From positions 1-64,000 of the forward strand of contig NZ_JAELTJ010000004.1 of NCBI RefSeq assembly GCF_016428805.1: DNA of 64,000 nucleotides, read 5' to 3'. Positions 36,659 to 45,952 of this stretch are shown here, piece after piece; position 1 is the stretch's first letter, and the number at the start of each line of letters is the position of its first letter. Under the pieces are notes generated by a model. That model was not told the DNA's origin. It saw only the letters and a list, made by a program, of their open reading frames with translations, and searched no databases. Source of the stretch: Achromobacter sp. ASV32 (GTDB taxonomy: Bacteria > Pseudomonadota > Gammaproteobacteria > Burkholderiales > Burkholderiaceae_B). The position numbers were made by a program, and so were the translations under genes.

Positions 36659-38211
36659 TGCGCCTGTCTGCCGATTTTCTGGTGCCGCGGTCGCTGCGGG
36701 CGCGGCTCATCCTGTTGATCCTCGGGGCCGTCCTGCTCACACAGGCGGCCACGCTGGTGACGGTGTCCTACTTCCGCCATAAGTTCATGGAAGACGTGGC
36801 CATCGGCTACATCACCACCACCATCCGCACCCTGCGCGCCGCCGTTTCCCAGGTGCCTGCCGAAGACCGCGCCGATTTCGTGCGCGCGGCGTCGCAGAAC
36901 CAGTGGCGCCTGTGGTCGCGGGTGCTGCCCGCCGAGGCCAAGCTGCAGCGCTTCAACAGCCGCCGGCCGCCGCATTCCGCCCAGCGTCCGCCCCCGCCTC
37001 CGCCGGCGTCGACGCAGATCCAGGGGCCGCCCCCGCCGCCCGACATGCGCGTCGACGAGCGCGAAGTCGAGAACGGCCAGGACGCGCAGCGCGCCGCCGA
37101 ACGCGAACGTGAGCGCGAAGAACACGTACGCCGCTACAAGCCCGAACCGGACGATGTGCGCCGCGACCTGCGGGCGCTGGTGCAGCAACTGAACGAGCGC
37201 CTGAACGACGGCACCCGGGTGGCGCTGTCGCGTGGCCCCACGCCCGAGATCTTCATTTCGCTGGCGCCCAACCCGGCCAGCGAAGACGCGCCGCGCCTGC
37301 GTGAATGGCTGGTCATCCCGCTGGACCGCCTGGACCCGCCGGTGGCCACGCCGTTCATCGCGGCCTGGCTGGGGGGACTGGGCCTGTTGCTGCTGCTGGC
37401 GGTGGGCTTTTCGTGGCATATCACCCGGCCCATCACCCGGCTGGCCGATGCCGCCGACCGCCTGGCCGCCGGCCAGCCGCAGCGGGTGGAGCCCTCGGGC
37501 CCGCACGAAACCCGTGTCCTGGGCGAGCGTTTCAACGCCATGCTGGATGCGCTGGCGGAATCCGATTCCGTGCGGCGGACCCTGCTGTCGGGCCTGCCCC
37601 ACGACCTGAAAGGCCCGCTGTCGCGGATGTGGCTGCGCATCGAACTGGCCGACGATTCCGCCCTGAAGGAAGGACTGCGCACCGACCTGCAGGACATGCA
37701 GCACATGGTCGACCAGTTCATCGGCTTCGTGCGCGGCACCGATCCGGCCGCCTACCGCTACGCCTCGATGGTGCTGCCCGACTGGCTGACCGAACGCGTC
37801 AACGCCTGGCAGGGCGCCGGTACCGACATCCACCTGAAGTCCATTGGTGATGATGCCGCGCTGGTGGTGCAGGGCGATGCGGTGGCGCTGGGCCGCCTGC
37901 TGGACAACCTGATCGGCAACGCCCTGAACCACGGGGCGCCGCCGGTCGACGTCAGCTTGCGGCGTGAAGACCGCTACGCGGTGCTGGACGTGTCGGACCA
38001 TGGGCCGGGCATCGTGCCCGAGCGCCGCCTGGAGGCGCTGCGGCCCTTCAGCCGGCTGGACGACGCCCGTACCCGCACCGGCAGCGTGGGTCTGGGCCTG
38101 GCCCTGGCCGAGGCCATTGCCCGTGCCCACGGCGGCTCGCTCGAGCTGTTGCAGGCCGAATCGGGCGGGTTGTGCGTGCGGGTCAAGCTACCGGTTGCGG
38201 AAGGCGTGTAA
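36658..38211 (+). CDS. Two-component sensor histidine kinase with polyproline periplasmic insert
   Basis: A 517-residue membrane kinase. TM1 is at about 15-37, TM2 at about 232-254, then HAMP. The H-box is [20 protein letters not shown] (His315), the N-box [13 protein letters not shown], and the G1/G2 boxes DHGPGIVPE and [13 protein letters not shown]. The periplasmic sensor domain contains two proline blocks (residues 104-116 and 124-128) and then a highly charged Glu/Arg segment (about 131-160), not typical of EnvZ. HDLKGPL in place of HELRTPL matches the EnvZ/RisS branch. Partner of the preceding regulator; the signal is unknown. Confidence 0.93.
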   Translation: MRLSADFLVPRSLRARLILLILGAVLLTQAATLVTVSYFRHKFMEDVAIGYITTTIRTLRAAVSQVPAEDRADFVRAASQNQWRLWSRVLPAEAKLQRFNSRRPPHSAQRPPPPPPASTQIQGPPPPPDMRVDEREVENGQDAQRAAEREREREEHVRRYKPEPDDVRRDLRALVQQLNERLNDGTRVALSRGPTPEIFISLAPNPASEDAPRLREWLVIPLDRLDPPVATPFIAAWLGGLGLLLLLAVGFSWHITRPITRLADAADRLAAGQPQRVEPSGPHETRVLGERFNAMLDALAESDSVRRTLLSGLPHDLKGPLSRMWLRIELADDSALKEGLRTDLQDMQHMVDQFIGFVRGTDPAAYRYASMVLPDWLTERVNAWQGAGTDIHLKSIGDDAALVVQGDAVALGRLLDNLIGNALNHGAPPVDVSLRREDRYAVLDVSDHGPGIVPERRLEALRPFSRLDDARTRTGSVGLGLALAEAIARAHGGSLELLQAESGGLCVRVKLPVAEGV

Positions 38212-38261
38212 CGGGCGGTCATGGCGGGGCGGCCAATCCGGGCGGCCCCACGGGCGGGCCC

Positions 38262-38366
38262 CGCATGGGTTGCCTCAGCTTGGGCGGCCGCCGCATGGAC
38301 TGCCCCCGCGTGGGCGGCCCGAGCATGGGCTGCCCCAGCATGGGCTGCCCCAGCATGGGCTGCCCC
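38262..38366. repeat. 15-bp minisatellite (seven units) in the kinase-ruvB intergenic region
   Basis: Seven consecutive 15-base units run from 38262 to 38366. The last three are identical copies of AGCATGGGCTGCCCC (38322-38336, 38337-38351, 38352-38366). The first four are diverged versions such as CGCATGGACTGCCCC, and weaker GC-rich copies may extend left to about 38232. The array occupies most of the 238-base gap before ruvB. Because 15 is a multiple of three, every frame reads as a pentapeptide repeat, but none looks like a gene. Confidence 0.88.
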
Positions 38367-38449
38367 CTGTTTTTCACGTCGGCCGGTTTCGTGCTCGGCC
38401 GTTACGGTACGATGCAGCATCCTGCTTCGCATCCCGTTTTTTCCGCACC

Positions 38450-39523
38450 ATGGCCATTCAGTCCGATTCGCTATCTTCCCGACCCGACGCCCCTCGCATC
38501 GTCGCGCCCCAGCCGGTGTCGCCCAACGAGGAGTCGATCGAACGCGCCTTGCGCCCCAAGGCGCTCGAAGAATACGTCGGCCAGCAGCGTGCTCGCGAGC
38601 AGCTTGAAATCTTCATCGCCGCCGCCCGCAAGCGCGGCGAGGCCCTGGACCACGTGCTGCTATTCGGCCCTCCCGGCCTGGGCAAGACCACGCTCGCGCA
38701 CATCATCGCGCATGAAATGGGCGTGCAGTTGCGCCAGACCTCCGGCCCCGTGCTCGAGCGGCCCGGCGACCTGGCTGCCCTCTTGACCAACCTGGAAAAG
38801 AACGACGTCCTGTTCATCGACGAAATCCACCGCCTGTCGCCCGTGGTCGAGGAAATCCTGTACCCCGCGCTCGAGGATTTCCAGATCGATATCCTGATCG
38901 GCGAAGGCCCCGCCGCGCGCAGCGTCAAGCTGGACCTGCAGCCTTTTACGCTGGTGGGCGCCACCACGCGCGCCGGCATGCTGACCAACCCGCTACGCGA
39001 CCGCTTCGGCATCGTCTCGCGGCTCGAGTTCTACAACGCCACCGACCTGGGCCACATCGTGACCCGTAGCGCCGGCCTGCTCAACGCGGGCATCACGCCC
39101 GATGGCGCGGCCGAAGTCGCGCGCCGCGCCCGCGGCACGCCGCGTATCGCCAACCGCCTGCTGCGCCGCGTGCGCGACTACGCCGAGGTCAAGGCCAGCG
39201 GCACCATCGACGCCGATGTCGCCGGCCGGGCGCTGGCCATGCTCGAAGTCGACCCGCAGGGCCTGGACCTGATGGACCGCAAGCTGCTCGAAGCCATCAT
39301 CCACAAGTTCGACGGCGGCCCCGTCGGCGTGGACAGCCTGGCCGCCGCCATCGGCGAAGAGCGCGACACCATTGAAGACGTGATCGAACCCTATCTGATC
39401 CAGCACGGCTATCTGCAGCGCACGCCGCGCGGCCGCACCGCCACGCTGACCACCTGGCGCCACCTGGGCCTGACGCCGCCGGCCGGCGCGGCCAGCGGCA
39501 GCGGCGAGCTGTTCGGCAAATAG
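38450..39523 (+). CDS. ruvB: Holliday junction branch migration ATPase RuvB
   Basis: A 357-residue AAA+ motor. Features are [20 protein letters not shown], Walker [18 protein letters not shown], Walker [21 protein letters not shown], sensor 1 [18 protein letters not shown] and a C-terminal winged helix ending [16 protein letters not shown]. It drives branch migration with RuvA. It is not adjacent to ruvA/ruvC, which lie 2.1 kb downstream on the other strand. The start at 38450 gives [15 protein letters not shown]. Confidence 0.97.
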   Translation: MAIQSDSLSSRPDAPRIVAPQPVSPNEESIERALRPKALEEYVGQQRAREQLEIFIAAARKRGEALDHVLLFGPPGLGKTTLAHIIAHEMGVQLRQTSGPVLERPGDLAALLTNLEKNDVLFIDEIHRLSPVVEEILYPALEDFQIDILIGEGPAARSVKLDLQPFTLVGATTRAGMLTNPLRDRFGIVSRLEFYNATDLGHIVTRSAGLLNAGITPDGAAEVARRARGTPRIANRLLRRVRDYAEVKASGTIDADVAGRALAMLEVDPQGLDLMDRKLLEAIIHKFDGGPVGVDSLAAAIGEERDTIEDVIEPYLIQHGYLQRTPRGRTATLTTWRHLGLTPPAGAASGSGELFGK

Positions 39524-39617
39524 CCCGGCGGGGCAGGGCGGCGGCGGGAACGCCGCTGCGGGTTTATGATCCGAGGGTTTCGATTTCGACTCTCTCCGCG
39601 ATCAAAGGACCGTTTCC

Positions 39618-40583
39618 ATGCTGCCCGAACTGCCCTCTTTCGACGATGTCGCGCGCGCCAGCGAACGCCTGGCCGGCAACGCGCACCGCACGCCCGTGCT
39701 GACCTCCACCACGGCCGACGCCATCGCCGGCGCCTCGCTGTTCTTCAAGTGCGAGAACTTCCAGCGCATGGGGGCCTTCAAGTTCCGTGGGGGCTACAAC
39801 GCGATTGCGCGCCTGACGCCGGCGCAGCGCGCCGCCGGTGTGGTCACGTTTTCGTCGGGCAACCACGCGCAGGCTATCGCGCTGGCGTCCCGGCTGCAAG
39901 GGGTCAAGGCCACCATCATCATGCCGCTGGACGCTCCGGCGGCCAAGCGCGCCGCGACCGAGGGGTACGGCGGCCAGATCGTCACTTACGACCGCTATGC
40001 CGAGGACCGCGAGCAGATCGCCCTGCGCATCCAGTCCGAGACCGGTGCCACGCTGATCCCGCCCTATGACCACGAGGACGTCATCGCCGGCCAGGGCACC
40101 GCGGCCAAGGAACTGTTCGAGGACGTCGGCGAACTGGACTACCTGTTCGTCTGCCTGGGCGGCGGCGGCCTGCTTTCGGGCTCGGCGCTGTCGGCGTTCG
40201 CGCTCAGCCCGCGCTGCCAGGTCTACGGCGTCGAGCCGGAAGCCGGCAACGACGGCCAGCAATCGCTGCGCAAAGGTGAAATCGTCCGAATCCAGGCCCC
40301 CAAGACGCTGGCTGACGGCGCCGCCACCACCCACCTGGGCCACCTGACGTTCCCCCTGATCCAGAAGTACGTGCGCGACATCGTCACCGTCACGGACGAG
40401 CAACTGGTGTCCACCATGAAATTCTTCGCCGAGCGCATGAAGATGGTGGTCGAACCCACGGGCTGCCTGGCGGCCGCGGCAGTGCTGCAAAGCGTGGTGC
40501 CGGTGCGCGGCGCGCGCGTGGGCGTCATCATCAGCGGCGGCAACGTCGACCTTGCGGCCTACGGCAAGTTGCTGGCCGGCTGA
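39618..40583 (+). CDS. PLP-dependent serine/threonine dehydratase-like ammonia-lyase
   Basis: A 321-residue fold-type II PLP enzyme. The Schiff-base lysine is in FQRMGAFKFRGGYNA, the phosphate/substrate loop in VVTFSSGNHAQAIALASRLQ, and the glycine-rich PLP-phosphate loop in FVCLGGGGLLSGSALSA. The length lacks the C-terminal ACT domain of biosynthetic IlvA. It fits the serine racemase / threo-3-hydroxy-aspartate ammonia-lyase / catabolic threonine dehydratase group. The exact substrate (L-Thr, L-Ser or 3-hydroxyaspartate) is unresolved. Monocistronic. Confidence 0.92.
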   Translation: MLPELPSFDDVARASERLAGNAHRTPVLTSTTADAIAGASLFFKCENFQRMGAFKFRGGYNAIARLTPAQRAAGVVTFSSGNHAQAIALASRLQGVKATIIMPLDAPAAKRAATEGYGGQIVTYDRYAEDREQIALRIQSETGATLIPPYDHEDVIAGQGTAAKELFEDVGELDYLFVCLGGGGLLSGSALSAFALSPRCQVYGVEPEAGNDGQQSLRKGEIVRIQAPKTLADGAATTHLGHLTFPLIQKYVRDIVTVTDEQLVSTMKFFAERMKMVVEPTGCLAAAAVLQSVVPVRGARVGVIISGGNVDLAAYGKLLAG

Positions 40584-40701
40584 CCTCCCGATGCAGGGCG
40601 CCGGGCCGCCCGCGCGGCCCGGCGCGATCGTTTGCGTGCTTGCAGCGATGGCCCGCGCAGGGCAGAATCGGGCTTGAATCCTGAAGAACAGGGGCTGCTC
40701 C

Positions 40702-41622
40702 ATGCGTATCCTTGTCATCGGCGGCACCGGCTTCATCGGCCGTCACCTCATCGCCCGGCTATCCGGCGCGCAGCATCAGATCCTGGTGCCCACCCGCCGC
40801 TACGGTCTGGGGCGAGACCTCCAGATACTGCCCACCGTCACCTTGCTCGACAGCAATGTGCATGACGACGCCGCGCTCGATCGCCTCGTGCGCGGCTGTG
40901 ACGTGGTGGTGAACCTGGTGGGGATCCTGCACGGCAATTCGGGCCGCCCTTATGGTTCCGATTTCGCCCGGGCGCACGTGCATCTGCCGCAACGCATCGC
41001 GCGGGCCTGCCGCCGCCAGGGCGCGCACCGGCTGCTGCACGTCAGCGCGCTGGGCGCCGATTCCAACGGCACCAGCATGTATCAGCGCTCCAAGGGCGAT
41101 GGCGAGGCCGCCATCCAGCAGGAACTGGCCGACTGGCGCGAGGGCGGCTGGACGATCTTCCGCCCGTCGGTGGTGTTCGGGCCGGACGACAATTTCACCA
41201 ATATGTTCGCGCGGCTGGCGTGCTGGCTGCCCGTGCTGCCGCTGGCGGGCGCCGATGCGCGCATGCAGCCGGTGTACGTAGGCGACGTGGTGGCGGCAAT
41301 GGTGTCCGCGCTGGGCGACACCCATACCTGGAGCAAGACCTACGAATTGGGCGGTCCGCAGGTCTACACGCTGGGCGAGATCGCACGCCTGTGCGCCAGC
41401 TGGAGCGGCCATCCGCGGCCGGTCATCGGCATGCCCATGGGCGTGGGCCGCATGCAGGCGACACTGTTCGAGTGCCTGCCCGGCACGCCGTTGATGTCGC
41501 GCGACAACCTGGATTCGCTGCGTCGCGACAATATCTGCACCGGGCCGATCGCACCCGAGCTGAACGTGGTGCCCACCGGGCTGGAAGCCGTGGCGCCGGG
41601 TTACCTGGCGCCCGCGCGTTAG
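40702..41622 (+). CDS. NDUFA9-like NAD-dependent epimerase/dehydratase (atypical SDR)
   Basis: A 306-residue Rossmann protein. The NAD-binding motif is RILVIGGTGFIGRHLIARLS, followed by VVVNLVGILHG. The atypical SDR active-site neighbourhood has HVSALGADSNGTSMYQRSKG, with TIFRPSVVFGPDDNFTNMFA. It belongs to the complex I NDUFA9-related SDR5 group, often annotated as complex I NDUFA9 subunit family protein, whose bacterial role is unclear. Convergent with ruvA across 37 bases. Confidence 0.92.
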   Translation: MRILVIGGTGFIGRHLIARLSGAQHQILVPTRRYGLGRDLQILPTVTLLDSNVHDDAALDRLVRGCDVVVNLVGILHGNSGRPYGSDFARAHVHLPQRIARACRRQGAHRLLHVSALGADSNGTSMYQRSKGDGEAAIQQELADWREGGWTIFRPSVVFGPDDNFTNMFARLACWLPVLPLAGADARMQPVYVGDVVAAMVSALGDTHTWSKTYELGGPQVYTLGEIARLCASWSGHPRPVIGMPMGVGRMQATLFECLPGTPLMSRDNLDSLRRDNICTGPIAPELNVVPTGLEAVAPGYLAPAR

Positions 41623-41659
41623 CCGGCGACCGGTCGCCGCGGCGGGCCGCCGCCGGCGC

Positions 41660-42232
41660 CTAGCGCACCAGCGATTTCAATGCCTGCTTGATGCCGTCCG
41701 ACACGCCCACGCCTTCGGGCAGGGTCTTCAGGGCGGCCAGCGATTCTTTCTCGGAATAGCCCAGCGCCAGGAGCGCGTTCAGGATGTCGGACTGGTTGTC
41801 CGGCGTGGCGTGCGAGGCCGCGCCGATGTCCGCGTCCAGCTTGCCGCGCATTTCCAGCAGCAGGCGCTCGGCGGTTTTCTTGCCGATGCCCGGCACGCGG
41901 GTCAGGCGGCCTGATTCCTGCAGCGTGATGGCCTGGGCCAGGTCGGCGACCGACAGGCCCGACAGCACCGACAGCGCGGTGCGCGCGCCGATCCCGCTGA
42001 CCTTAATCAGCTCGCGGAACGCGCTGCGTTCGCCGGCGGTGGCAAAACCATAGAGGATATGGGCATCTTCGCGCACCGTCAGGTGCGTGTAGAGCGTCAC
42101 GCGTGCGCCGGTTTCCGGCAGCGAATACAGCGTGCTCATGGGCACGTCGATGTCATAGCCCAGACCGTTGACGTCCACGCAGACGGTGGGCGGCAGTTTT
42201 TCGATCAGGGTTCCGGTGATGCGTCCGATCAT
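41660..42232 (-). CDS. ruvA: Holliday junction branch migration protein RuvA
   Basis: A 190-residue protein. It has the N-terminal OB fold ([20 protein letters not shown]), helix-hairpin-helix motifs ([20 protein letters not shown] and [19 protein letters not shown]), and the C-terminal RuvB-contacting domain ([20 protein letters not shown]). It binds four-way junctions and loads RuvB. It is 97 bases after ruvC in the leftward run. Confidence 0.97.
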   Translation of the reverse strand: MIGRITGTLIEKLPPTVCVDVNGLGYDIDVPMSTLYSLPETGARVTLYTHLTVREDAHILYGFATAGERSAFRELIKVSGIGARTALSVLSGLSVADLAQAITLQESGRLTRVPGIGKKTAERLLLEMRGKLDADIGAASHATPDNQSDILNALLALGYSEKESLAALKTLPEGVGVSDGIKQALKSLVR

Positions 42233-42329
42233 GGCGGGGATGGCCTGGCAAAAGAGAAGGCCGCGAAAGCCGCGGCGGATGCGGGGATTCTATACGGGTC
42301 TACGCGGCGCGTGGGCGCGGCGCAGGGGC

Positions 42330-42878
42330 TCAGCCGATCAGGCGGCCGTTGCGGATGCGGGTCTTGCCGCTCATGCGCAGGCTGGTGCCCAGGCGTTCCA
42401 GCTTGTCCTGCAGGGGCCCCACGTGCGCGTGGCAGATCGCGCAGGCCAGCGCGTCGGCCGAGTCGGGGGCGGGCGTGCCGTCCAGCGCCAGGAGGTGCTG
42501 CACCATCATCTGCACCTGTTCCTTGGCCGCGCGCCCGGTGCCGACCACTGCCTTCTTGATCTGCAGCGCGGTGTACTCGTGCACTGCGAGCGAGCTGTCG
42601 GCCAGCGCGCACAGTGCCGCGCCGCGGGCCTGACCCAGCAGCAGGGTGGACGCGGGATTGGTGTTCATGAAGACGATTTCCAGCGCGGCCACGTCGGGTT
42701 GCGTGTCGCGGGCCACCTGGCGCAGATTGTCCAGGATGACCTTCAGGCGTTCGGACAGCGTCAGTGCCGGCGGGACCACGATGGTCCCGCTGGCCACATA
42801 GCGCAGCCGCGAGCCGTCGGCATCGATCACACCGAAGCCGGTGCGGCGCAGGCCGGGATCGATGCCGAGGACGCGCAT
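42330..42878 (-). CDS. ruvC: Crossover junction endodeoxyribonuclease RuvC
   Basis: A 182-residue resolvase with RNase H-like fold. The catalytic acids are in [19 protein letters not shown] (Asp7), [15 protein letters not shown] (Glu) and the C-terminal [15 protein letters not shown] (Asp pair). It cleaves Holliday junctions symmetrically. Its ATG overlaps the purH stop (TGATG at 42880-42876 on the minus strand), so expression is coupled to purH. Confidence 0.97.
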   Translation of the reverse strand: MRVLGIDPGLRRTGFGVIDADGSRLRYVASGTIVVPPALTLSERLKVILDNLRQVARDTQPDVAALEIVFMNTNPASTLLLGQARGAALCALADSSLAVHEYTALQIKKAVVGTGRAAKEQVQMMVQHLLALDGTPAPDSADALACAICHAHVGPLQDKLERLGTSLRMSGKTRIRNGRLIG

Positions 42879-44467
42879 CAGTGACGGAAGTGGCGGGTGC
42901 CGGTCAGCACCATGGCGATGCCGTGCTCGTCGGCCGCCGCGATGACTTCGTCATCGCGCATGCTGCCGCCGGGCTGGATCACGCAGGTCGCGCCCGCCGC
43001 CACCACCACGTCCAGGCCGTCGCGGAACGGGAAGAACGCGTCCGACGCCACGGCCGAGCCCTTCAGGGTCAGGCCGGCGTTTTCCGCCTTGATCGAGGCG
43101 ATGCGGGCCGAGTCGATGCGGCTCATCTGGCCAGCGCCCACGCCCAGGGTCATACCGCCGCCGACGAACACGATGGCGTTGGATTTGACGTACTTGGCGA
43201 CCTTCCAGGCGAATGCCAGGTCGTTCATTTCCTGTTCGGTCGGCTGGCGCTTGGACACCACCTTCAGCGCATCGCGCGGCACGTTGTAGGCGTCCGGGCT
43301 TTGCACCAGCCAGCCGCCGCCCACGCGCTTGATGTCGAAGGCATTCTGGCCCGGGCCCATCGGCACTTCCAGCACGCGCACGTTTTTCTTGGCGGCCAGA
43401 ATGGCCAGCGCGGCGCCGTCATAGGCCGGCGCCAGCAGCACTTCCAGGAACTGGGCGCTGACCGCTTCGGCCGTCGCGGCGTCCACCGGGCGGTTAAAGG
43501 CAATGATGCCGCCGAAGGCCGACGTCGGGTCGGTCTTGAAGGCTTGCTGGTAGGCGCCCAGCGTATCGGCCGCCACGGCCACGCCGCAGGGGTTGGCATG
43601 CTTGACGATGACGCAGGCGGGCGCCTCGAAGCTGCGCGCGCATTCCCAGGCGGCGTCGGCGTCCGCGATGTTGTTGTAGGACAGTTCTTTGCCCTGCAAC
43701 TGGCGGTAGTTGCCCAGCAGGCCGGCCGGACGTTGCGGGTCGACGTAGAACGCCGCCGTCTGGTGCGGGTTTTCGCCGTAGCGCAGCGCCTGTTCCTGCT
43801 TGATCTGCAGGGTCAGGGTGCCGGGCCATTCCTGGCGGGCCGGCACGGCGTCCTGCGCCGGTTCGGCTTCGGTCAGGCTGGTCAGGTAGGCGGCGATGGC
43901 GCCGTCGTAGGCCGCCGTGTGGGCGTAGACCTTGGCGGCCAACGCCAGGCGCAGGCCATACGAGGTGCCGCCGCCGTTGTCCATTTCGGACAGCACGCGC
44001 GAATAGTCCACCGGGTCGATCACGACCGTCACGCCGCCGGCGTCGGTGCCGTGGTTCTTGGCGGCGGCGCGCAGCATTGCCGGGCCGCCGATGTCGATGT
44101 TCTCGACCGCGTCGGCGAAGGTGCAGTCCGGCTTGGCCACCGTTTCGCGGAACGGATACAGATTCACCACCAGCATGTCGATGCGATCGATCCCGGCCGC
44201 CTTGATGGTGTCCATGTGCTCGGCGCTGTCGCGGCGAGCCAGCAGGCCGCCGTGGATTTTCGGGTGCAGCGTCTTGACGCGGCCGTCCAGGATTTCGGGC
44301 GAGCCGGTGTGGGCGGCCACTTCGGTGACGGTCAAGCCGGACTCGGCCAGCAGCTTGGCGGTGCCGCCGGTCGACAGCAGGCGCACACCGCGCGCGGCGA
44401 GCGCGCGGGCAAATTCAACGATGCCGGTCTTGTCGGACACCGAAAGCAGGGCGGTTTCGATTTTCAT
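42878..44467 (-). CDS. purH: Bifunctional AICAR transformylase / IMP cyclohydrolase
   Basis: 529 residues, the normal PurH length. The N-terminal IMP cyclohydrolase domain starts with [20 protein letters not shown] and has the conserved [10 protein letters not shown] and [13 protein letters not shown]. The transformylase domain has [40 protein letters not shown] and the C-terminal [20 protein letters not shown]. It catalyses the last two steps of purine synthesis to IMP. It follows fis in a leftward run. Confidence 0.97.
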   Translation of the reverse strand: MKIETALLSVSDKTGIVEFARALAARGVRLLSTGGTAKLLAESGLTVTEVAAHTGSPEILDGRVKTLHPKIHGGLLARRDSAEHMDTIKAAGIDRIDMLVVNLYPFRETVAKPDCTFADAVENIDIGGPAMLRAAAKNHGTDAGGVTVVIDPVDYSRVLSEMDNGGGTSYGLRLALAAKVYAHTAAYDGAIAAYLTSLTEAEPAQDAVPARQEWPGTLTLQIKQEQALRYGENPHQTAAFYVDPQRPAGLLGNYRQLQGKELSYNNIADADAAWECARSFEAPACVIVKHANPCGVAVAADTLGAYQQAFKTDPTSAFGGIIAFNRPVDAATAEAVSAQFLEVLLAPAYDGAALAILAAKKNVRVLEVPMGPGQNAFDIKRVGGGWLVQSPDAYNVPRDALKVVSKRQPTEQEMNDLAFAWKVAKYVKSNAIVFVGGGMTLGVGAGQMSRIDSARIASIKAENAGLTLKGSAVASDAFFPFRDGLDVVVAAGATCVIQPGGSMRDDEVIAAADEHGIAMVLTGTRHFRH

Positions 44468-44566
44468 GGTGAGGGACGGGAGTGGGGCAGGTGCCCCGGT
44501 CTCGCTTCAGGTCGGGATGGGAAATCTGGAAAGGGGCGGCGCCAGGGGCCCGCCCGCAAGGCAACG

Positions 44567-44806
44567 CTATACCTGGATGTTATGAGCCAGCAGCTTCTTG
44601 CGCAGGGTGTTGCGCGTGATGCCCAGCATTTCGGATGCCCGCGACTGGTTGCCGCCAGACCGTTCCAACGCCACTTCAAGCACCGGGCGCTCCACGCAGC
44701 GCATCACCATGTCCCACATATCGTGGGGCTCGGATTCACCCAAGTCTTCGAAATAGCGCTCCAGGCTGGCGCGCACGCATTCTTCCAGGACATCTTTCTT
44801 GCTCAT
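44567..44806 (-). CDS. fis: DNA-binding protein Fis
   Basis: 79 residues. The C-terminal helix-turn-helix is the diagnostic LERSGGNQSRASEMLGITRN followed by TLRKKLLAHNIQV. The N-terminal region is shortened compared with E. coli Fis (98), as is usual in betaproteobacteria. A nucleoid-associated regulator of growth-phase transcription and DNA topology. dusB lies immediately upstream (36-base gap), the conserved dusB-fis pairing. Confidence 0.96.
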   Translation of the reverse strand: MSKKDVLEECVRASLERYFEDLGESEPHDMWDMVMRCVERPVLEVALERSGGNQSRASEMLGITRNTLRKKLLAHNIQV

Positions 44807-44842
44807 TTGAGTACAGATATTTTTATGTTGGTGTTGAGGCGG

Positions 44843-45868
44843 TTATGCCGCCAGCAGGGCTTTCGCGACAGGCGCCGGGTTGGTGTTGCCGTCGCGAGAA
44901 ATATTGAGGAACCAGTCCGACACCGCCCGCCACTGGTCGCGGGTGTTGTCGATAAGGTTCATGCGGTCGCGGAACGAGTCCGCATCCGGCAGGCCGTCCA
45001 GATACCATCCTATGTGCTTGCGCGCCGTGCGTACGCCGGTGTGTTCGCCATAGAAGCGGTAGTGGTCGTCGAGATGTTCGAGCAGCAATTCGCGCATTTC
45101 CCCATAGCTGGGAGGGGCCAGTGTTTCGCCCGTGCGCAGGTAGTGGTCGACTTCGCGGAAAATCCAGGGACGGCCTTGGGCCGCCCGGCCGATCATGACC
45201 GCGTCGGCGCCAGTGTAATCCAGGACGCGCTTGGCTTTCTCGGGAGAGTCGATGTCCCCGTTGGCGATCAGTGGAATCTTCAGCTCGGCGCGGACGGCGC
45301 GGATAGTGTCATATTCCGCCTCGCCCGTATAGAGGTCGGCGCGGGTGCGGCCGTGCAGCGTCAGCGCGGCGATGCCGGCGTTTTCGGCCAGGCGGGCCAC
45401 GCGCAGGGCATTGCGGCTGTCGCGGTCCCAGCCGGTGCGGGTTTTCAGGGTGACGGGCACGCCCAGCGGGGCGCAGGCATTGACCACGGCGTCCAGGATG
45501 CGGGCGATCAGGTCTTCGTGGCGCAGCAGGGCCGAGCCCGAGGCCACGTTGCAGACCTTTTTCACGGGGCAGCCCATGTTGATGTCGATGATGCGCGCGC
45601 CCTTGTTGGCGTTGAAGACCGCCGCCTCGGCCATCATGGCCGGATCGGCGCCGGCGATCTGCACCGACACCGGCGCGATTTCGCCGTCGTGGTTCAGGCG
45701 GCGCGAGGTCTTGACGCTATCCCACAGCTTGGGGTTGCTGGCGGCCATTTCCGAGACGGCGTAACCGGCCCCCAATTTCTTGCAGAGCTGTCGGAAAGGA
45801 CGGTCCGTCACGCCCGCCATGGGCGCGACAAGAACGTTGTTGGGAAGGGTCCACGGGCCTATGCGCAT
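44843..45868 (-). CDS. dusB: tRNA-dihydrouridine synthase DusB
   Basis: A 341-residue FMN-dependent TIM-barrel enzyme. It has VLVAPMAGVTDRPFRQLCKK, the catalytic-cysteine region IDINMGCPVKKVCNVASGSA, and GADAVMIGRAAQGRPWIFRE. It reduces uridine in the tRNA D-loop. I take the ATG at 45868 (MRIGPWTLPNNV); a GTG two codons earlier also fits. It leads the dusB-fis-purH-ruvC-ruvA run. Confidence 0.96.
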   Translation of the reverse strand: MRIGPWTLPNNVLVAPMAGVTDRPFRQLCKKLGAGYAVSEMAASNPKLWDSVKTSRRLNHDGEIAPVSVQIAGADPAMMAEAAVFNANKGARIIDINMGCPVKKVCNVASGSALLRHEDLIARILDAVVNACAPLGVPVTLKTRTGWDRDSRNALRVARLAENAGIAALTLHGRTRADLYTGEAEYDTIRAVRAELKIPLIANGDIDSPEKAKRVLDYTGADAVMIGRAAQGRPWIFREVDHYLRTGETLAPPSYGEMRELLLEHLDDHYRFYGEHTGVRTARKHIGWYLDGLPDADSFRDRMNLIDNTRDQWRAVSDWFLNISRDGNTNPAPVAKALLAA

Positions 45869-45952
45869 GGTCACATTTTAACCGGCTCGATCGAACCCTC
45901 TTTTCCGTCCTGCAACAGTTTGGTAACAGGTAGCCGAAAAAGCAGGATCAAA

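Noticed and set aside
38322-38366. CRISPR-like array
   Set aside because: The repeats are 15 bp and directly adjacent without spacers, and no cas genes are present.
38172-38449. Pentapeptide-repeat protein suggested by the 15-bp tandem repeats
   Set aside because: Any frame of a 15-bp repeat gives a pentapeptide repeat. The candidate frames overlap kinase and ruvB coding sequence and have no ribosome-binding site or conserved features.
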